Shown piece after piece: positions 1 to 12,379 of a stretch of 64,000 nucleotides of DNA (positions are counted from its first letter, which is position 1; the number at the start of each line of letters is the position of its first letter). The notes beneath the pieces are model-generated. The model saw only the letters and a program-made list of their open reading frames with translations. It did no database searches and was not told the DNA's origin. The position numbers and the translations under genes were made by a program. The stretch comes from Plecoglossus altivelis. Lineage: Eukaryota; Chordata; Actinopteri; Osmeriformes; Plecoglossidae. The stretch spans positions 6,499,100-6,563,099 of the forward strand of contig BROE01000020.1 of the NCBI GenBank assembly GCA_036571765.1, read 5' to 3'.

Positions 1-1173
1 CAAAAGACAACCAACCAAAATGTTGATACAATGAATCCGTCTCCCTCTGTGTTGAGGGAAGGCATCCAATGGAAGGCCTACAGCAAGAGGCGTACCTGTA
101 TGCAACAGAGGCGTGCCTGTATGCAACAGAGGCGTACCTGTATGCAACAGAGGTGTACCTGTAAGTAACAGAGGTGTACCTGTATGCAACAGAGGTGTAC
201 TTGTATGCAACAGAGGTGTACCTGTATGCAACAGAGACGTACCTGTATGCAACAGAGGTGTACCTGTAAGTAACAGAGGCGTACCTGTATGCAACAGAGG
301 TGTACCTGTATGCAACAGAGGTGTACCTGTATGCAACAGAGGTGTACCTGTATGCAACAGAGGTGTACCTGTAAGTAACAGAGGTGTACCTGTATGCAAC
401 AGAGATGTTTAATGCCAATGTCTCTTTTTGTCACAGATCATTCCCTCATGTACTCATGTAAGTCAGTGAAGCTCTGTCAAAATGTACTGTAATGTAGTTG
501 TCAAAAATGTATCAAAAAGATATTAATGCATGGTCTATCTGGACAAACAAGAGGAAAAGTGCCCAATTGCTGGAAATCACACAAATTAATGTAGCATTTT
601 ATGTAACGTACAAATCAGTTGACAAGAGAGCTTACTGAAATAATTTAATTAGAAACGTCTTCAGTGAGATATTTCCCCGCTCAGGATCTAGTAGAAAACA
701 TTTGGTTCCTGCCAATTTCTGACGAAGAAATAAACATCAAGGAACATGTAAGAAATGAATAAGATCAACAACACTGCCAAATTAATTGCCTGGTCTGTTA
801 TGTTTACTTACTGAGTAACAGTTTATTGAAGGCTGGCTCTCCAATAGGACAGTACAATATTGTTCTTCTTCATACTGACAGCATGTTTGTAGGAGAGTCA
901 AAGTAGGTCATCACAGAGAATGCATTGCATTGCACTAGGATACTGTTTGATGAGATAAAGAGCAACGTTCAGTACAACAAAAATGATAACAATCAAATGC
1001 AAGATTAATTTGCACCTTGCACAACTTCAAGTCAAGAGAAATACAAACGTTCTCACTAAAATAACACCTGGAAAACAATACATTTTAATTATTCAAAGGA
1101 CAAAACATACAAATCAAACCTTTGAATCAGAAGCTGTTTCCACACAAAAAAACATTATTCAATACATTAAAAA
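1..1173. other. Non-coding flank, 3' side of gpr61
   Basis: No gene is recognisable here. The left part is a 21-bp minisatellite (listed separately). The rest is AT-rich and probably includes the gpr61 3' UTR, because gpr61 is transcribed leftward and ends at 1174. Possible minus-strand poly(A) signals are an ATTAAA (forward TTTAAT at 1084-1089) and an AATAAA (forward TTTATT at 822-827). The true transcript end cannot be fixed from sequence. Confidence 0.6.
87..406. repeat. 21-bp minisatellite with a 105-bp higher-order period
   Basis: About 15 head-to-tail copies of a 21-bp unit containing CCTGTATGCAACAGAGG. The unit length is a multiple of three and stop-free, so both strands show long false reading frames. 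A variant copy with GTAAGTAACA in place of GTATGCAACA recurs at 161, 266 and 371, exactly 105 bp apart. The array therefore also grew in blocks of five units. Confidence 0.95.
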
Positions 1174-2574
1174 TTAGCTATCTGTTATGATATGGTTGTT
1201 TTTGATGTGGTGATGTTCAAGAAAGTCTGACGTCTCCTCTGCTATTTGTCCTGGAATACGGAAGTCTACGGGGATGGGCTGGGGGGGTTGTAGGGGGTGG
1301 GACTGGGTCAGGGCCCGGCATGCCTCCCCCTTCGGGCTGGAGGTGCTATGGGAGTCTGGTAGCTCCAGGTTACATCCAGTTCCCTGGAGAAACTGCAGAA
1401 AGTTCTCCTCTATGGAGCCTTCACGGCTGGGCAGCCGGTCCTCTTCCTCACCCCTGGCTCTTCGGAACAGGCAAGGCATGTGTTTGCCCAGCTCTTCTCG
1501 GATCTGACGGTTCAGACAACCATAGAAGAAGGGGTTGGATGTGAAGCAGAAATAGCCAATCCAGGTGACCACCTCTTCCAGAGGGGCCAGGGTGGCTGGG
1601 GGGCTGGAGACCAGGGCTGAGTACATGTGGAAGGAGAAGTAAGGCAGCCAGCAGCATAAGAACTGCCCTCCTACTGCTGCCAGCACCGCCGCTGCCTTGC
1701 CCCCTCCAAAGGGCCTCTGAGGGGTTCCCCTACCTGCCCCTGTCCCTGTGCCTGAACTGGTCACCATGGTGGAACGGCTGCTCAGCGATTCAGAGCGCTG
1801 GCGCCGGGGCGTATCCATCCAGGTGGGTAGCGGCCCGTGGTGCATGGCTGCCACCCTGGCTACCTTGAACATGTTGCAGTACACTACCAAGATGACCAGC
1901 AGTGGGCACAGGAAGTAGACCAAGGCGAAAAGGACCATGAAGGCAACGCGGTTTGACCCCCCGCCTGTCCAGTGTAGCGAGCAGCGCCGGTGCCCCTGCG
2001 AGGGCGGTGATGGGACCCCGCCACCACCTCCGCTGACCCCAACTCCCCCACCATCCAAAAACGGAGCTCTGCCCCCCTGCAAGGCCCACGCCAGCACGGG
2101 CAATGCCGACATGGCTAAGGCTTTGACCCAGATGCCCACCAGCACTGAGACCACCAGGCCCACCGTCATCTTTACCTCGTAGCGCATGGGGTGGATGATG
2201 TAGTAGTATCGCTCCACGTTTATGGCGGAGATGGAGAGGATAGCGGCGCTGACCAGACACACACTCAGAAAGAGGTAGCTCCGACACAGTGCCTCGCCAA
2301 AGAATGCACGGCCCGAGAGCATGCCCAAGGGCATGAGCACCAGGGCCGCCAGCAGGTCCACCAGACACAGATGAAACACAAAGGCAAACTTCCTCAGCTG
2401 CGGGGCCTTGGCGATGACGGCCATGACAGCCAGGTTGCCCACCACTGCCAGCAGATCCATGAGCAGCATGGCTAGCAGAGCCAGCCACTGGGACAGAGCC
2501 CCGCCCTCGGGGGACCAGGAGGCTGAGCTATTGGCCTGCGCGGAAAGGTGGGAGGAGTTCCACATTGGCTCCAT
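1174..2574 (-). CDS. gpr61: Orphan G protein-coupled receptor GPR61
   Basis: Class A seven-helix receptor of 466 residues in one coding exon (human protein about 451). Recognised from long near-identical stretches to GPR61: RKFAFVFHLCLVDLLAAL in helix 2, the ERY variant of DRY at 121-123 followed by YYIIHPMRYEV, HGPLPTW and SESLSSRSTMVTSSG in the third loop, WIGYFCFTSNPFFYGCLNRQ spanning the NPxxY site, and a C-terminus ending DFRIPGQIAEETS and an acidic/serine tail. N-glycosylation sequons lie at N6 and N15. Cys97 and Cys198 should form the usual loop disulfide. The second extracellular loop has a Gly/Pro-rich insert (about 166-206) absent from the mammalian receptor. The family couples constitutively to Gs and is expressed in brain; that is known of the family, not shown here. 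The start is the first ATG, with a second in-frame ATG three codons on. Upstream untranslated exons were not located. Confidence 0.95.
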   Translation of the reverse strand: MEPMWNSSHLSAQANSSASWSPEGGALSQWLALLAMLLMDLLAVVGNLAVMAVIAKAPQLRKFAFVFHLCLVDLLAALVLMPLGMLSGRAFFGEALCRSYLFLSVCLVSAAILSISAINVERYYYIIHPMRYEVKMTVGLVVSVLVGIWVKALAMSALPVLAWALQGGRAPFLDGGGVGVSGGGGGVPSPPSQGHRRCSLHWTGGGSNRVAFMVLFALVYFLCPLLVILVVYCNMFKVARVAAMHHGPLPTWMDTPRRQRSESLSSRSTMVTSSGTGTGAGRGTPQRPFGGGKAAAVLAAVGGQFLCCWLPYFSFHMYSALVSSPPATLAPLEEVVTWIGYFCFTSNPFFYGCLNRQIREELGKHMPCLFRRARGEEEDRLPSREGSIEENFLQFLQGTGCNLELPDSHSTSSPKGEACRALTQSHPLQPPQPIPVDFRIPGQIAEETSDFLEHHHIKNNHIITDS

Positions 2575-5362
2575 GAGAGAGCGGGACGAGGCAGGCAGGC
2601 GGGGTCAGTCACAGGCCCATCACCCATTCTTCACAGCCAGGGGATGCGGGCAGGAACCAGATGTTTGGTCTGGGTTGGGGGATGGGGGAAAGAAGGGATG
2701 ATTTGTTGCCTGGGAAACGGTTCCTCGAAGTCACCCTGGTCAAGCAGCAGTCACCCTGGAGAAAAAGAGAGACTGAATTATACACAACCAAGAGGATGCG
2801 TTTCCCAAATGTTTTGGCTCTTCACCTGACCATGAGCCAACGCTAGTGCCTTCACAGCATCCCTTCTGAAACCCCTACCCAATATCATTCAAAAGAATTC
2901 TTGATGGACAATAGACCAGCCATCAGCTCATTTAATCTTTCATTTATATACACTTAGCAATGAGCCTTGCAGTACTGTTACAACTTGTTTAAAACACGGT
3001 TTTAGTCGACTCATCTGTAACCCAGACCCGCTTCGCCTAAGAGGCTCCAGCCCCTCAGATCTCTTCGCACACTGGGTGGATGGAACCACGCAAGAAGCCA
3101 AGTTACAAGTGTTTTCTAACCACAACAACAAACCTAATTCTCACCAGTGTGAGCTTGTCAGCAACATCTTAGGACAGTGTGTTACGCTGCCTGTCCCTAT
3201 CCACAGATTGAATTGACCTTTGCATCTGATCGCTGCTCTATGCCTCTCTCATGTATCTGCTCATTGCTAACAATTCAGCGCTTGCCTTTGATTACTGATT
3301 ATGATTGGTCTTTTAATTATTGCATTTCAGGATGCAATGTATGAACTTTCAGTGCAGTGTGGAAGAAAGAGGGTCCTTACTATAACCAGTGTAACTGCTA
3401 TAGAAAGTTCTAGATACTAGAAGGAAGTAACCTGTCATGTAAAGTAATAGATATACATAGATAGATATACTGTATATATACAATACTGACAAACTCCTCA
3501 CATCCCAGATAGATTTAAAATTCCTTCAAAGACCTGACTCCTTTCTGAATAGAACTGAAAAGACGTTGGAAAAGTTCTGTTTCTCACGTCATGAAATATG
3601 CCGTTTATGAAAGAATCGCTGCCCTGCTAAAATAACCCAAGTCGTCCATACAGCAATTATCATTTTTGTGATGCAAAATGTCATTTAATTTGCAAGAACT
3701 CTCCTCTTTGCTTCTTATTGGCTGAAACCTGCACTTGGAGGAGGGGTGGAATCATCTCAAGCAAACATCCTGCCTTGATACAACACTGAGGACATATTTG
3801 TAGCATCACTCATGCCTCACAAACAAATGTCTTAGAAAGTCTGGATAAAGGTGTGTCCTTTAATATCACCTGGTGAAACACGCTCAGTCTATCACAGTCC
3901 GATGGTCTCTGACACCCTGTTCTTCTGGTTCTGGCTCGTTCTGTAGCTCCGACCGTGTGATGTTACGGCATGCTTTCTGTGTTCTGGCCGTAGCCTGTGG
4001 CCAGACTCTGTCTGCAGGGATCTGATGCACACTACCACCTGCTCCCTGCGACCACTTTGAAAACGACAGAAATGGACGAAGCGGTATTGAGTCTGGGGAA
4101 TCAACACTTGCAAGACCTAGTCATTGTGGGCATGGATACGTTTCTGTCCATGCTAGCTTCCACTGTAGCAGGTATGCTAATCATCATGCCAGGCACTAAG
4201 CCTTAACTAATGCTTCTCATCCAGCCAGCCACCGAGCCCGCAGGTTCCCCAAAACACCCGCACACGCGCACGCCACAAAATGCATAGCATCAAATGGATT
4301 TGTGCATACGGACACAAGTTTGCTTGTACACAAACACACATCCGCACATGCACATTACAGCTCTTCCCTTTCTGATCCTCTTTGAAATCTCTCTTTCACA
4401 CATCTCTGATTCTGGCTTTATCTTACCACCCGGTCATCTACCCATCAATCACAATTCCATTGCAGACACACGTACATACACACGCACGCACGCAAAGCCA
4501 AGCTGATGCCCTATATCCAGTTTCATGCGTAACTACCCACTGCACATCATCATATATTGTGTTTCCACCAGGCCCAGAGAGAAAGACAGAACAGGGGAGA
4601 GAGAGAAAAGGAAAGAGAGAGAGAATAATATACCTGGATCAGCCAATGGGTGCTGATGCTCTCGTCCGCTACCCTGGTCTTTGAAGCTGTGAGCCCAGTT
4701 AGCTCTTAGTGCCAGGATCCATGGTAGACATCAGTCAGAAAGGTTTGCTGTGTGTACGGTTCTAACTGAGGCACTCCCCTCTCCATTAGCCTGCTTCTCT
4801 CCCCATTCGTCTCTGTGTGAGTCCTAGTCCCTCTTCCTCTCTTCTGTAGCTCTGACAACCAGAGATTTAGAGATGACAGTGGGAGAGAGAGAGAGAGAGA
4901 GAGAGTAACGAGAAGGAGCGAACGGTGTCCCCCCTCTTTTTGCTGATGCAAACACTTGCACATGCACACACACACCACACTACATGCTCACATAGGCTCA
5001 CTCACTCCTTCTCTCTTGCACACTCACACACAGTGACTGCAGGGATGGAGCGGGAGGCTGGGAGAAATAGGAGCAAACCTTACCCTCTCCGCTGGGTCTT
5101 AGTGCTAGTCTGTCATCTACTGTCTCTGGCGATCGGGGGGGTACTGCTAATAACGTTAACCGATTCTGCGGACAGCCATGACAGAGAGAAAGGTTCATGT
5201 CAGGTTATGGTTTCGTTTGCGTTCTTTACTTTACTCTGTAAATAATTGACTTTTTGTAAATAAGAGGAAACACCATGACCCTCAGCCCAGGTGCCTTTCA
5301 CCTCTTGACCTCCAGATGACCTTATTTTGGGTTGCCACCTTTTGAATTCCATTGGACACACT

Positions 5363-5440
5363 TCTCTTCACACATGCATACACACACACTCACACACACA
5401 CACATACACACACACACACACGAACACACACACACACACT
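5363..5440. repeat. CA-rich microsatellite
   Basis: Interrupted (CA)n tract with imperfections such as CATACA, CACTCA and CGAACA. It produces His/Thr and Cys/Val pseudo-frames on the two strands. Confidence 0.9.
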
Positions 5441-6519
5441 GGAACTGTCGCCCATGGCACCATTGTTCAGTAATGACCACAAGAGTAAAGATGGCTGAGG
5501 TGGTAATCATACACACATTGACAAAGACATTGATTAGGGCTGGGACCTCCAGCGATCAGCCCCTGCCATGCCTTCCCATCTGACTGCTGGAATAACACAG
5601 CTGCATTAGTCTCCTGTTGCCACGGTGATCTTCTCTCCAGTGGGGAGGACAAACAGGCAACTGCTGATGGACGTTTTCATATAGTCCTCTTCGTGCTCAT
5701 TGCACAGCTAGATCATCTCCGTAGACACCCATGGACAACACTGAGCCATAGACCAAGACAGCTGAGACTGCAGGGCTGCAGGGCCATCTGCAGAGGTGCA
5801 GGCAGCCACAGTGTTCATCATTTGCATTTGAAGTGACGTTGTGGATAATGGATCCATATGGAGCCGGGTTAGCTTCTGCCTCAGCCTTGTTCCAACATGG
5901 ACTACATGAATTTCATGGCTTTAATAAGAACATGTCATCCATTACAGTTCATCCATCATGCTCAAGGAGAGACTGAGTGACTGCGTGTGTTCAATATTGG
6001 GTTCAACTTCACTGATTGTGAATATTACATGCTACTGGTTAGTGGATGTCGGTTAGCATTTTTTTTTCATGCGCCCATTCTGCTGCTGAACAGCTGAAGT
6101 GAGAAGCCAAATGACATCTGTCCACCTTCCTGATGACAGACGCACCTTTGTTCATCCCCCTGCACCGGGCTCTCCTTCACCGATGCTAACGCGATTAGCT
6201 GATCTAATCATTTAAAGATGGCTACCCCCCTCAACACCCCCCCCCTCTGATGTAGTGTGTCATGACTCCCATACTCCAAACAGGATAGGACAGCAGCGTG
6301 GACACAACACCATCCTCCCAGCCTCTTGGATAACCAGTGGAGACACGGCGTGCAGAATTTGCCATTTAGCCTTGTAGTGTGAAGCAGTGTCTCATGGTAC
6401 ACATAGACAACCATCATGGAGAGAGAGGAGGTAGGGTAGATGAAGAGGCGGTGTGAAAGAGGATTGTGTTTAGAATCCTAACTAGGCTTTTTGTACTGTG
6501 TGATCAGTTTTAATGGATC

Positions 6520-6520
<1 letters not shown>

Positions 6521-6587
<67 letters not shown>

Positions 6588-6706
6588 CATGAGTGCATAT
6601 GTGTTTACTGGCATGAGGTTGTTTGTGTGCGCGAGTGTGTGTGTGCGTGTGTGTACGCGGGTGTGCGTACGTCTCTGTGTGTGTGTGTGTGTGTGTGTGC
6701 GTGTGT
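6521..6706. repeat. Compound (GA)n / (GT)n microsatellite
   Basis: A pure (GA)n run of about 60 bp (6521-6582) is followed, after a short unique spacer, by an interrupted (GT)n tract of about 90 bp with CG steps (GTGCGTGTGTGTACGCG). It explains all long reading frames across this stretch. Confidence 0.92.
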
Positions 6707-6900
6707 AGTACGTCTGTGTATGTACGCGGATGTGTGTATCAGGTGTTGACTCATGACAGAAATAGCAGATTCTTGCTCGCCGGCAGCACCAATCACTGCC
6801 ACCGCAAATACAATGGTTACCACGGCAACCTTGAAAATAGACTGCATTCCCACTCAGAAATAGCAAAGGGCACTGCACTCACCAGAGAGCCCCTGCCGCC

Positions 6901-7135
6901 AATAATAACTTACCATAAATACACACACACACACAATAATAACTTACCATAAATACACACACACACAATAATAACTTACCATAAATACACACACACAAAT
7001 AATAACTTACCATAAATACACACACACACACACACAAATAATAACTTACCATAAACACACACACACACAATAATAACTTACCATAAACACACACACAAAC
7101 AATAATAACGTGCCATAAACACACACAAATATCAA
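6901..7135. repeat. Minisatellite of about 30 bp with embedded CA runs
   Basis: Eight or so copies of AATAATAACTTACCATAAAT followed by a (AC)n run of variable length. Copy-length differences come from the embedded microsatellite, so the unit varies from about 26 to 36 bp. The last copies are degenerate (ACGTGCC in place of ACTTACC). Confidence 0.9.
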
Positions 7136-7453
7136 CCACACTCACAAATACAATCATGCAATTAAAGATACAAAAAAACATAATTATAGCACCTACACAA
7201 ACAATCAGAACACTAATTCACAGGCACATATGACACATTAATGGACTTAATGTCTGTACACACATGATCAAGCCTCATGTTCAGTGGCATCAGGCTGACA
7301 CATAGAGTGCTGCACAATCAACCCTGAGCACGACAAGACAAAAGGCCAATCCTATTGCCAAAATGACTGTCAACCAACATAACTGCTTGACTTAGGAGAT
7401 GACTGCACTTCTGTGAGGCAGGATGATTTGCAGTTAGAGAGAGGTGAGTCTGC

Positions 7454-7454
<1 letters not shown>

Positions 7455-7484
<30 letters not shown>

Positions 7485-7503
7485 CGTGCGCGTGTGTGTG
7501 ATA
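7455..7503. repeat. (GT)n microsatellite
   Basis: Nearly pure GT run with a few GCGTGCG steps toward its right end. Confidence 0.9.
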
Positions 7504-9020
7504 GTCAGACAGTTAAAGTTGAATAGACAAGATGTTGTTTGTGTGTCTGGTTGTGTGTGGGTGGGATGATGGATGGATGGGCAGGATTGGGGCTGAAAAG
7601 TAGGCATTTATTGGAACTACCATTAAGATGTCAATCACTGGCTCCATATAGTAAGCTCTGTGGTCACTGAGGTCACAACGGCTTGTTTATCGATTGGCTG
7701 CCCTTATTCATGCGTTCATTTGCCATGTCATTTTTGAAACGGCCTTTTCTTAAACTGTATTTAGATTTCATGTTTAGTGGGATGATTTTTTTTTATAAAC
7801 TGAAATTTGACACGGGTATCCACATTTCCCTCTTTTTGCTCACAGGTGTTGGGGTTGAAGTTGCCCCGTCCACACTCGTGTAATACAGACTTGAGTTGCT
7901 GGAGCATATTGCCTGCATTTCTCTCTGGGAAGCTAATCAAGCTACCTTATGGTGTTACCTCCTCTTGTATGGGTCAAGTGGGGCATAGTTGCTACCATTC
8001 AAAATGTGTTACATGTTGTACTGATCATAGAATTTACAATGCTGTTAAACTGGACCCTAACAAGTCCTGCAAACAAGTCTTTGCAGGAGTCAAATGACCC
8101 AAATCTCAGCCACATTTGCAAACAATGACACACGGTCCAGTCCAACCTTGCTTCACACCATTGGGCAATGATTGATGGTATTGCCATTCTAAAATGTCTT
8201 AATACAGGTAGGTTGCCTGTGTATGCATTCGATATGAACATCTGTGCTCTATAATCAGCAAGTCAACCAAATTATCAGGTCTTTCGTCACTGCTGGTTTA
8301 AAAGTCGCATATCTCTGCTAATGAACGACGGCCCCTGTGCGATGCACTCAGTCCCAGCGTCTCTCAGCCTCTCTCTGGACTACTGAGGCTGCGTCGCTAC
8401 ATCTGCTTGGAGCCTGAGCCTCCAAGCTGCAGCTTAGCTTCAACACGGGGCAGACTGACACAGCCTAGCTCTCATCTAGCGGACAACCCAAGTTACTGTG
8501 AGTAGCATCAGTCCGGTCCTATAGTAGAAAGAACAACACATTGGGTAGGTTTAGGAGTTACATGTGCAGAGTGAGCCATTAGAGCTGTGGAGAGAACGTA
8601 CTTGGCTCCTCTGGGTCCAGGTTCATGGTGTAGCCTAGGAACGGTTGCAGCCTAACGCCAAGGCTATACTGGGTCTGAACCAGGTGGTGGCAGTGTCTCA
8701 TAGCACAAAGACACTGCCAAAACCAGGAGCTCACTTGGAGCAGAGCAAGTTCCATCTGAACCAGACCTCAGGGAGCAGAGGGGGAATTGTTCAGAGCACT
8801 ATGACTAGCTCCTCTCTAATAACAGCCCATGCTGTGGTTGTTTTTTCCCACAAGCACGCATGAAGGACACATAGCACCAAACTGCTAATGTCATCAGCTG
8901 GGCTGGACAATTATTTTGTTGAACGCTGCAAATGACTGGAAGCACTCAAGAAGCCATTTCATGTCCATCTCGTTCTCTGCAACACTCCTTACAAACGTCC
9001 CAATGGCATGACTGCAGGCA

Positions 9021-9069
9021 CACACATACACACACACGCACGCACACACACACACACACACACACACAT
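9021..9069. repeat. (CA)n microsatellite
   Basis: CA run with two CGCACG interruptions. It underlies the Val/Cys-rich minus-strand frame here, which is not a gene. Confidence 0.9.
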
Positions 9070-9387
9070 TATTCATGTCTTTTATTTAGCTACCTGGGTG
9101 ATAGAATGTGAGACTCAATGCCAAAGTGTTCACATTTGATCAGATTTGGCTTTTGACCACGTATTGCAGATACGCTAGATAGACAAACTTCCTGTAAAGA
9201 GTATTGACTGATACTGGATAGTGCATACATTTTAAAACGATTTGTGTTTTGCCTTGAGCATCGTGATGCCATTTGCAGTACGAAGAAAGATGCATCTCTG
9301 GGCATGGAGAAAAGAGCACTCTTCTATTGCCAAGCACTGAAGAAGCAATACATACTGTACCCCTGGGAGATCAGAAGGAGCCATTCA

Positions 9388-9390
<3 letters not shown>

Positions 9391-9436
<46 letters not shown>
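9391..9436. repeat. (CT)n microsatellite
   Basis: Pure CT run of about 45 bp, then a second short CT run after TTTATCATTAG. Confidence 0.92.
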
Positions 9437-9438
<2 letters not shown>

Positions 9439-10679
9439 ATCATTAGTCTCTCTCTCTCTGTTTCCCTAAATAGCACCTGTCCAAAACAATGACCTCTCAG
9501 ATGGTCTCTTCAGAAGACAGAGGGATGAGTTGGATCTTCACAACAAGACATTAGACAAAGTGAGCTGCCTCTCATTTCCCTGAAAAAGAGAGTTCTAACA
9601 TTTCCCTGGCGAATGCAGTTAGTATGGATCTCTCCCTGAATGACGGAAAAAATGGCCGGGCTCTAGTTGCAGTCCCTTGTATCAACTTTCAGAGAAGATT
9701 TTATTAGGTGTCCTTTTACAGAATATAATTGTGATACACCCTTGGGGGAAGGACACAGAGTGCTTTGAGTTGAGATAGGTGTGGTCGGTGCTGTTCCAGT
9801 GAAATTATATCACAGAAAAAAATGTATTCCTACTCTTGCACACGTCTACTCTTGTATTCTTCCTACTGTAACTGAGCAAGTAAGTTCTCTTAAGGGTACC
9901 CGAACAACCTTGTTTACAAAACAACAATACAAGCTTTAAGCCATACAAGCCATACTTCAGCTTTACAAGAAAAAAAACACCATTACAGATGTCAACACAA
10001 AAGTAACTGATATTGAAATGAGATCGAAGACCAACCGAGGGCCACTTCAATACCCTCTGTCCAGACGGTGAGTGGAGTTACCTGTGTTTGAGTTCTCCTT
10101 TCTTCTCAACCAGGTCAACAAATCACTTTCATTTGCTGCACTGCCATTCAATCTCCTTGGAATCAAAGCCGATATAAAGGGTGGGGGAAAACGACTCCTC
10201 TGTTGCAGTTCAATTAAGCCTTCCCAGGCTTGGCCATGTGTGTCATGTTGCTGTGGCTGCAGCCTAGCTGACACTAGAGGTGTTCAGTTCCACCTAAACA
10301 AAACCCTTCCGTTCTCTCGTTACCAGGTGTGCGTGTGCTTGTGTGTGTATGTACATCAGTAAGATCAAAGGCAGGGTAAAACAAGCTGAAGCTCTTGAAG
10401 TTGAAATCAGCAACAGGACCTACATGTGATGTTGGGACGATTTAAGACACTGTGGCCTGCAACCATGAGTGATGACACTTTCAATGGAGCGTGTGTTTCA
10501 GTGGCCAGTAAACACGCATAAATGTGATCTTATTTTGTAAATACAGGCATGGAGGGTTCATGCTGTAGACAACATGCAGGAATAATACAGAGGATATCTT
10601 TCCAAACGTAGATTCACATTGCTGATCCCAAACCTAGTCCTGGTTGTGTCGTACTTGCAGTGGGGCAGAACTGGCTGGC

Positions 10680-10712
10680 CCATCTATGGCTGCAGTCTGC
10701 AGCCATAGATGG
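10680..10712. repeat. Perfect 16-bp inverted repeat with a 1-nt centre
   Basis: CCATCTATGGCTGCAG (10680-10695), a single T, then its exact reverse complement CTGCAGCCATAGATGG (10697-10712). Both arms match at all 16 positions, so the single strand could fold into a tight hairpin or the duplex extrude a small cruciform. No flanking transposon features were seen. Confidence 0.9.
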
Positions 10713-10980
10713 CGACAGCCCAGCATGATGGATCACCTTCCTCTCTCTGCTGTCGTCACCTCACCAAAGCTGCTCATCCATAATGTACCAGGCCGAACAG
10801 TAAATCTCCAGGGCATCACACCCCCACCGCCCCCAGCTATCCGTGTGACTACAGGACGGATCAACGGGCTCCCTGGCTGTTCTGTGATGTTGCTGGAGAA
10901 ATGACCCCCCTTCACCTCTACCAGGTTTACTAAATACTGTGGTACCTCTGGAGATAGCATGTTGGACATCCCAGCCCTCA

Positions 10981-11255
10981 CCAGAGACTGCACATGATAA
11001 CCTCACCAGAGACTCCACATGATAACCTCACCAGAGACTGCACATGATAACCTCACCAGAGACTCCACATGATAACCTCACCAGATACTGCACATGATAA
11101 CCTCACCAGAGACTCCACATGATAACCTCACCAGAGACTCCACATGATAACCTCACCAGAGACTCCGCATGATAACCTCACCAGAGACTCCACATGATAA
11201 CCTTACCAGGGACTCCACATGATAACCTTACCAGGGACTCCACCTGAAAACCTGA
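10981..11255. repeat. 25-bp minisatellite
   Basis: About 11 copies of CCAGAGACTCCACATGATAA plus CCTCA. Copies differ mainly at one site (CTCC versus CTGC) and the rightmost two carry CCTTACCAGGGA. Array in intergenic DNA. Confidence 0.95.
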
Positions 11256-12379
11256 TAATCGGACACTATCACTCTCGTTCTCAGTTCCATCGGTTAACTA
11301 TGGAACACGTGTCGAATGATAAAAAAGGCACTGCTGTTTAATCACACTAGGCATGTTACTAACTGCTGAATGTGCAGGATGGGCCTGGCAGTAAATCAGA
11401 GGAGAAGCATCAATCCTCGAGTGAGTTACTTCACGTTTAAACCCTGACATGACAGCAGGACCGGCTGAATCCCGCTGCAGAGGAAGGGAGGACTGTGTTC
11501 TTGGCTCCACCTGGGCCTGCTGTCCCTTTCTCTGCTACGACCTCTGCTATTACTCCTCTGACAGTCGCAAGTAATTACTACCATTAGTAGCCTTCTTGGA
11601 TTTTCCTGCGGCTCTGGGGAGGGAGGTGGGGTTGGGGGTGGGGGCACTGCAGCTGGCCAGTGCAGAGGAGGGGGGGAGGGGAGGTTTGAGCTCAGTTAAC
11701 CTGTTATGTAAAACGAACACACGGTACATCCTTGTCAAAGGGTTTTTGCAGTGTGCAGAGACTCCAAACTCCAGACAGGTTGGTTTAGTGAGATGAGGAA
11801 CGCACGATATAATGTGGTGCAGAACTGTCTGGCCTTGGAAGTCTGACCTTGTCCTCATCAATTTGCAACACAATGAATGTAGCTTGCTCTACACGTTCTC
11901 ATAAAGCTGGGCTTTATCCTTGCCCTTGTAAAAGGAGGAGCTGGGCCGAATCATCATTCCACCTGGTGCCTAAGGATTCCAAAAATACACTCTGCCTTTG
12001 TGTCAGAAAAACTATATAACACGGAAACCTCTAGAATCATGTCTCCAAAAACTAAAAGAGGAGACTGGAGTTATAACTGCACAGGGTTTGTAAAATATCT
12101 CACTTGTTTGGGCACAGGTAGGGAGAAAGGATACGTAGTTGGTGAAGACTGTTCTCTGGTTCTGGCACCTCCATGGTGGAGTTCAGTGAGAGGACAAGAT
12201 CATGAATCAGAGTGGGTGGCCTTGTGGGAGCCCTGCATTGCTCTGATCAATGAAATAAATGAACAAGCTTCCAGACCTGTTCCAACCACTTAGAAGGTCC
12301 TGCTGAAGGTTGTGAGACGTCTTCATCATCTGTACAGTCCATACGCTCGTCTGTCACCATGTCCAACGTGTGACATGAA

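Noticed and set aside
78..434. Long repetitive frames on both strands (Cys/Val/His-rich and Cys/Asn/Arg-rich)
   Set aside because: Products of a 21-bp minisatellite; open only because the unit is divisible by three and lacks stops.
10981..11255. Regular repeats checked as a possible CRISPR-like array
   Set aside because: Copies are directly adjacent with no unique spacers; a vertebrate minisatellite.
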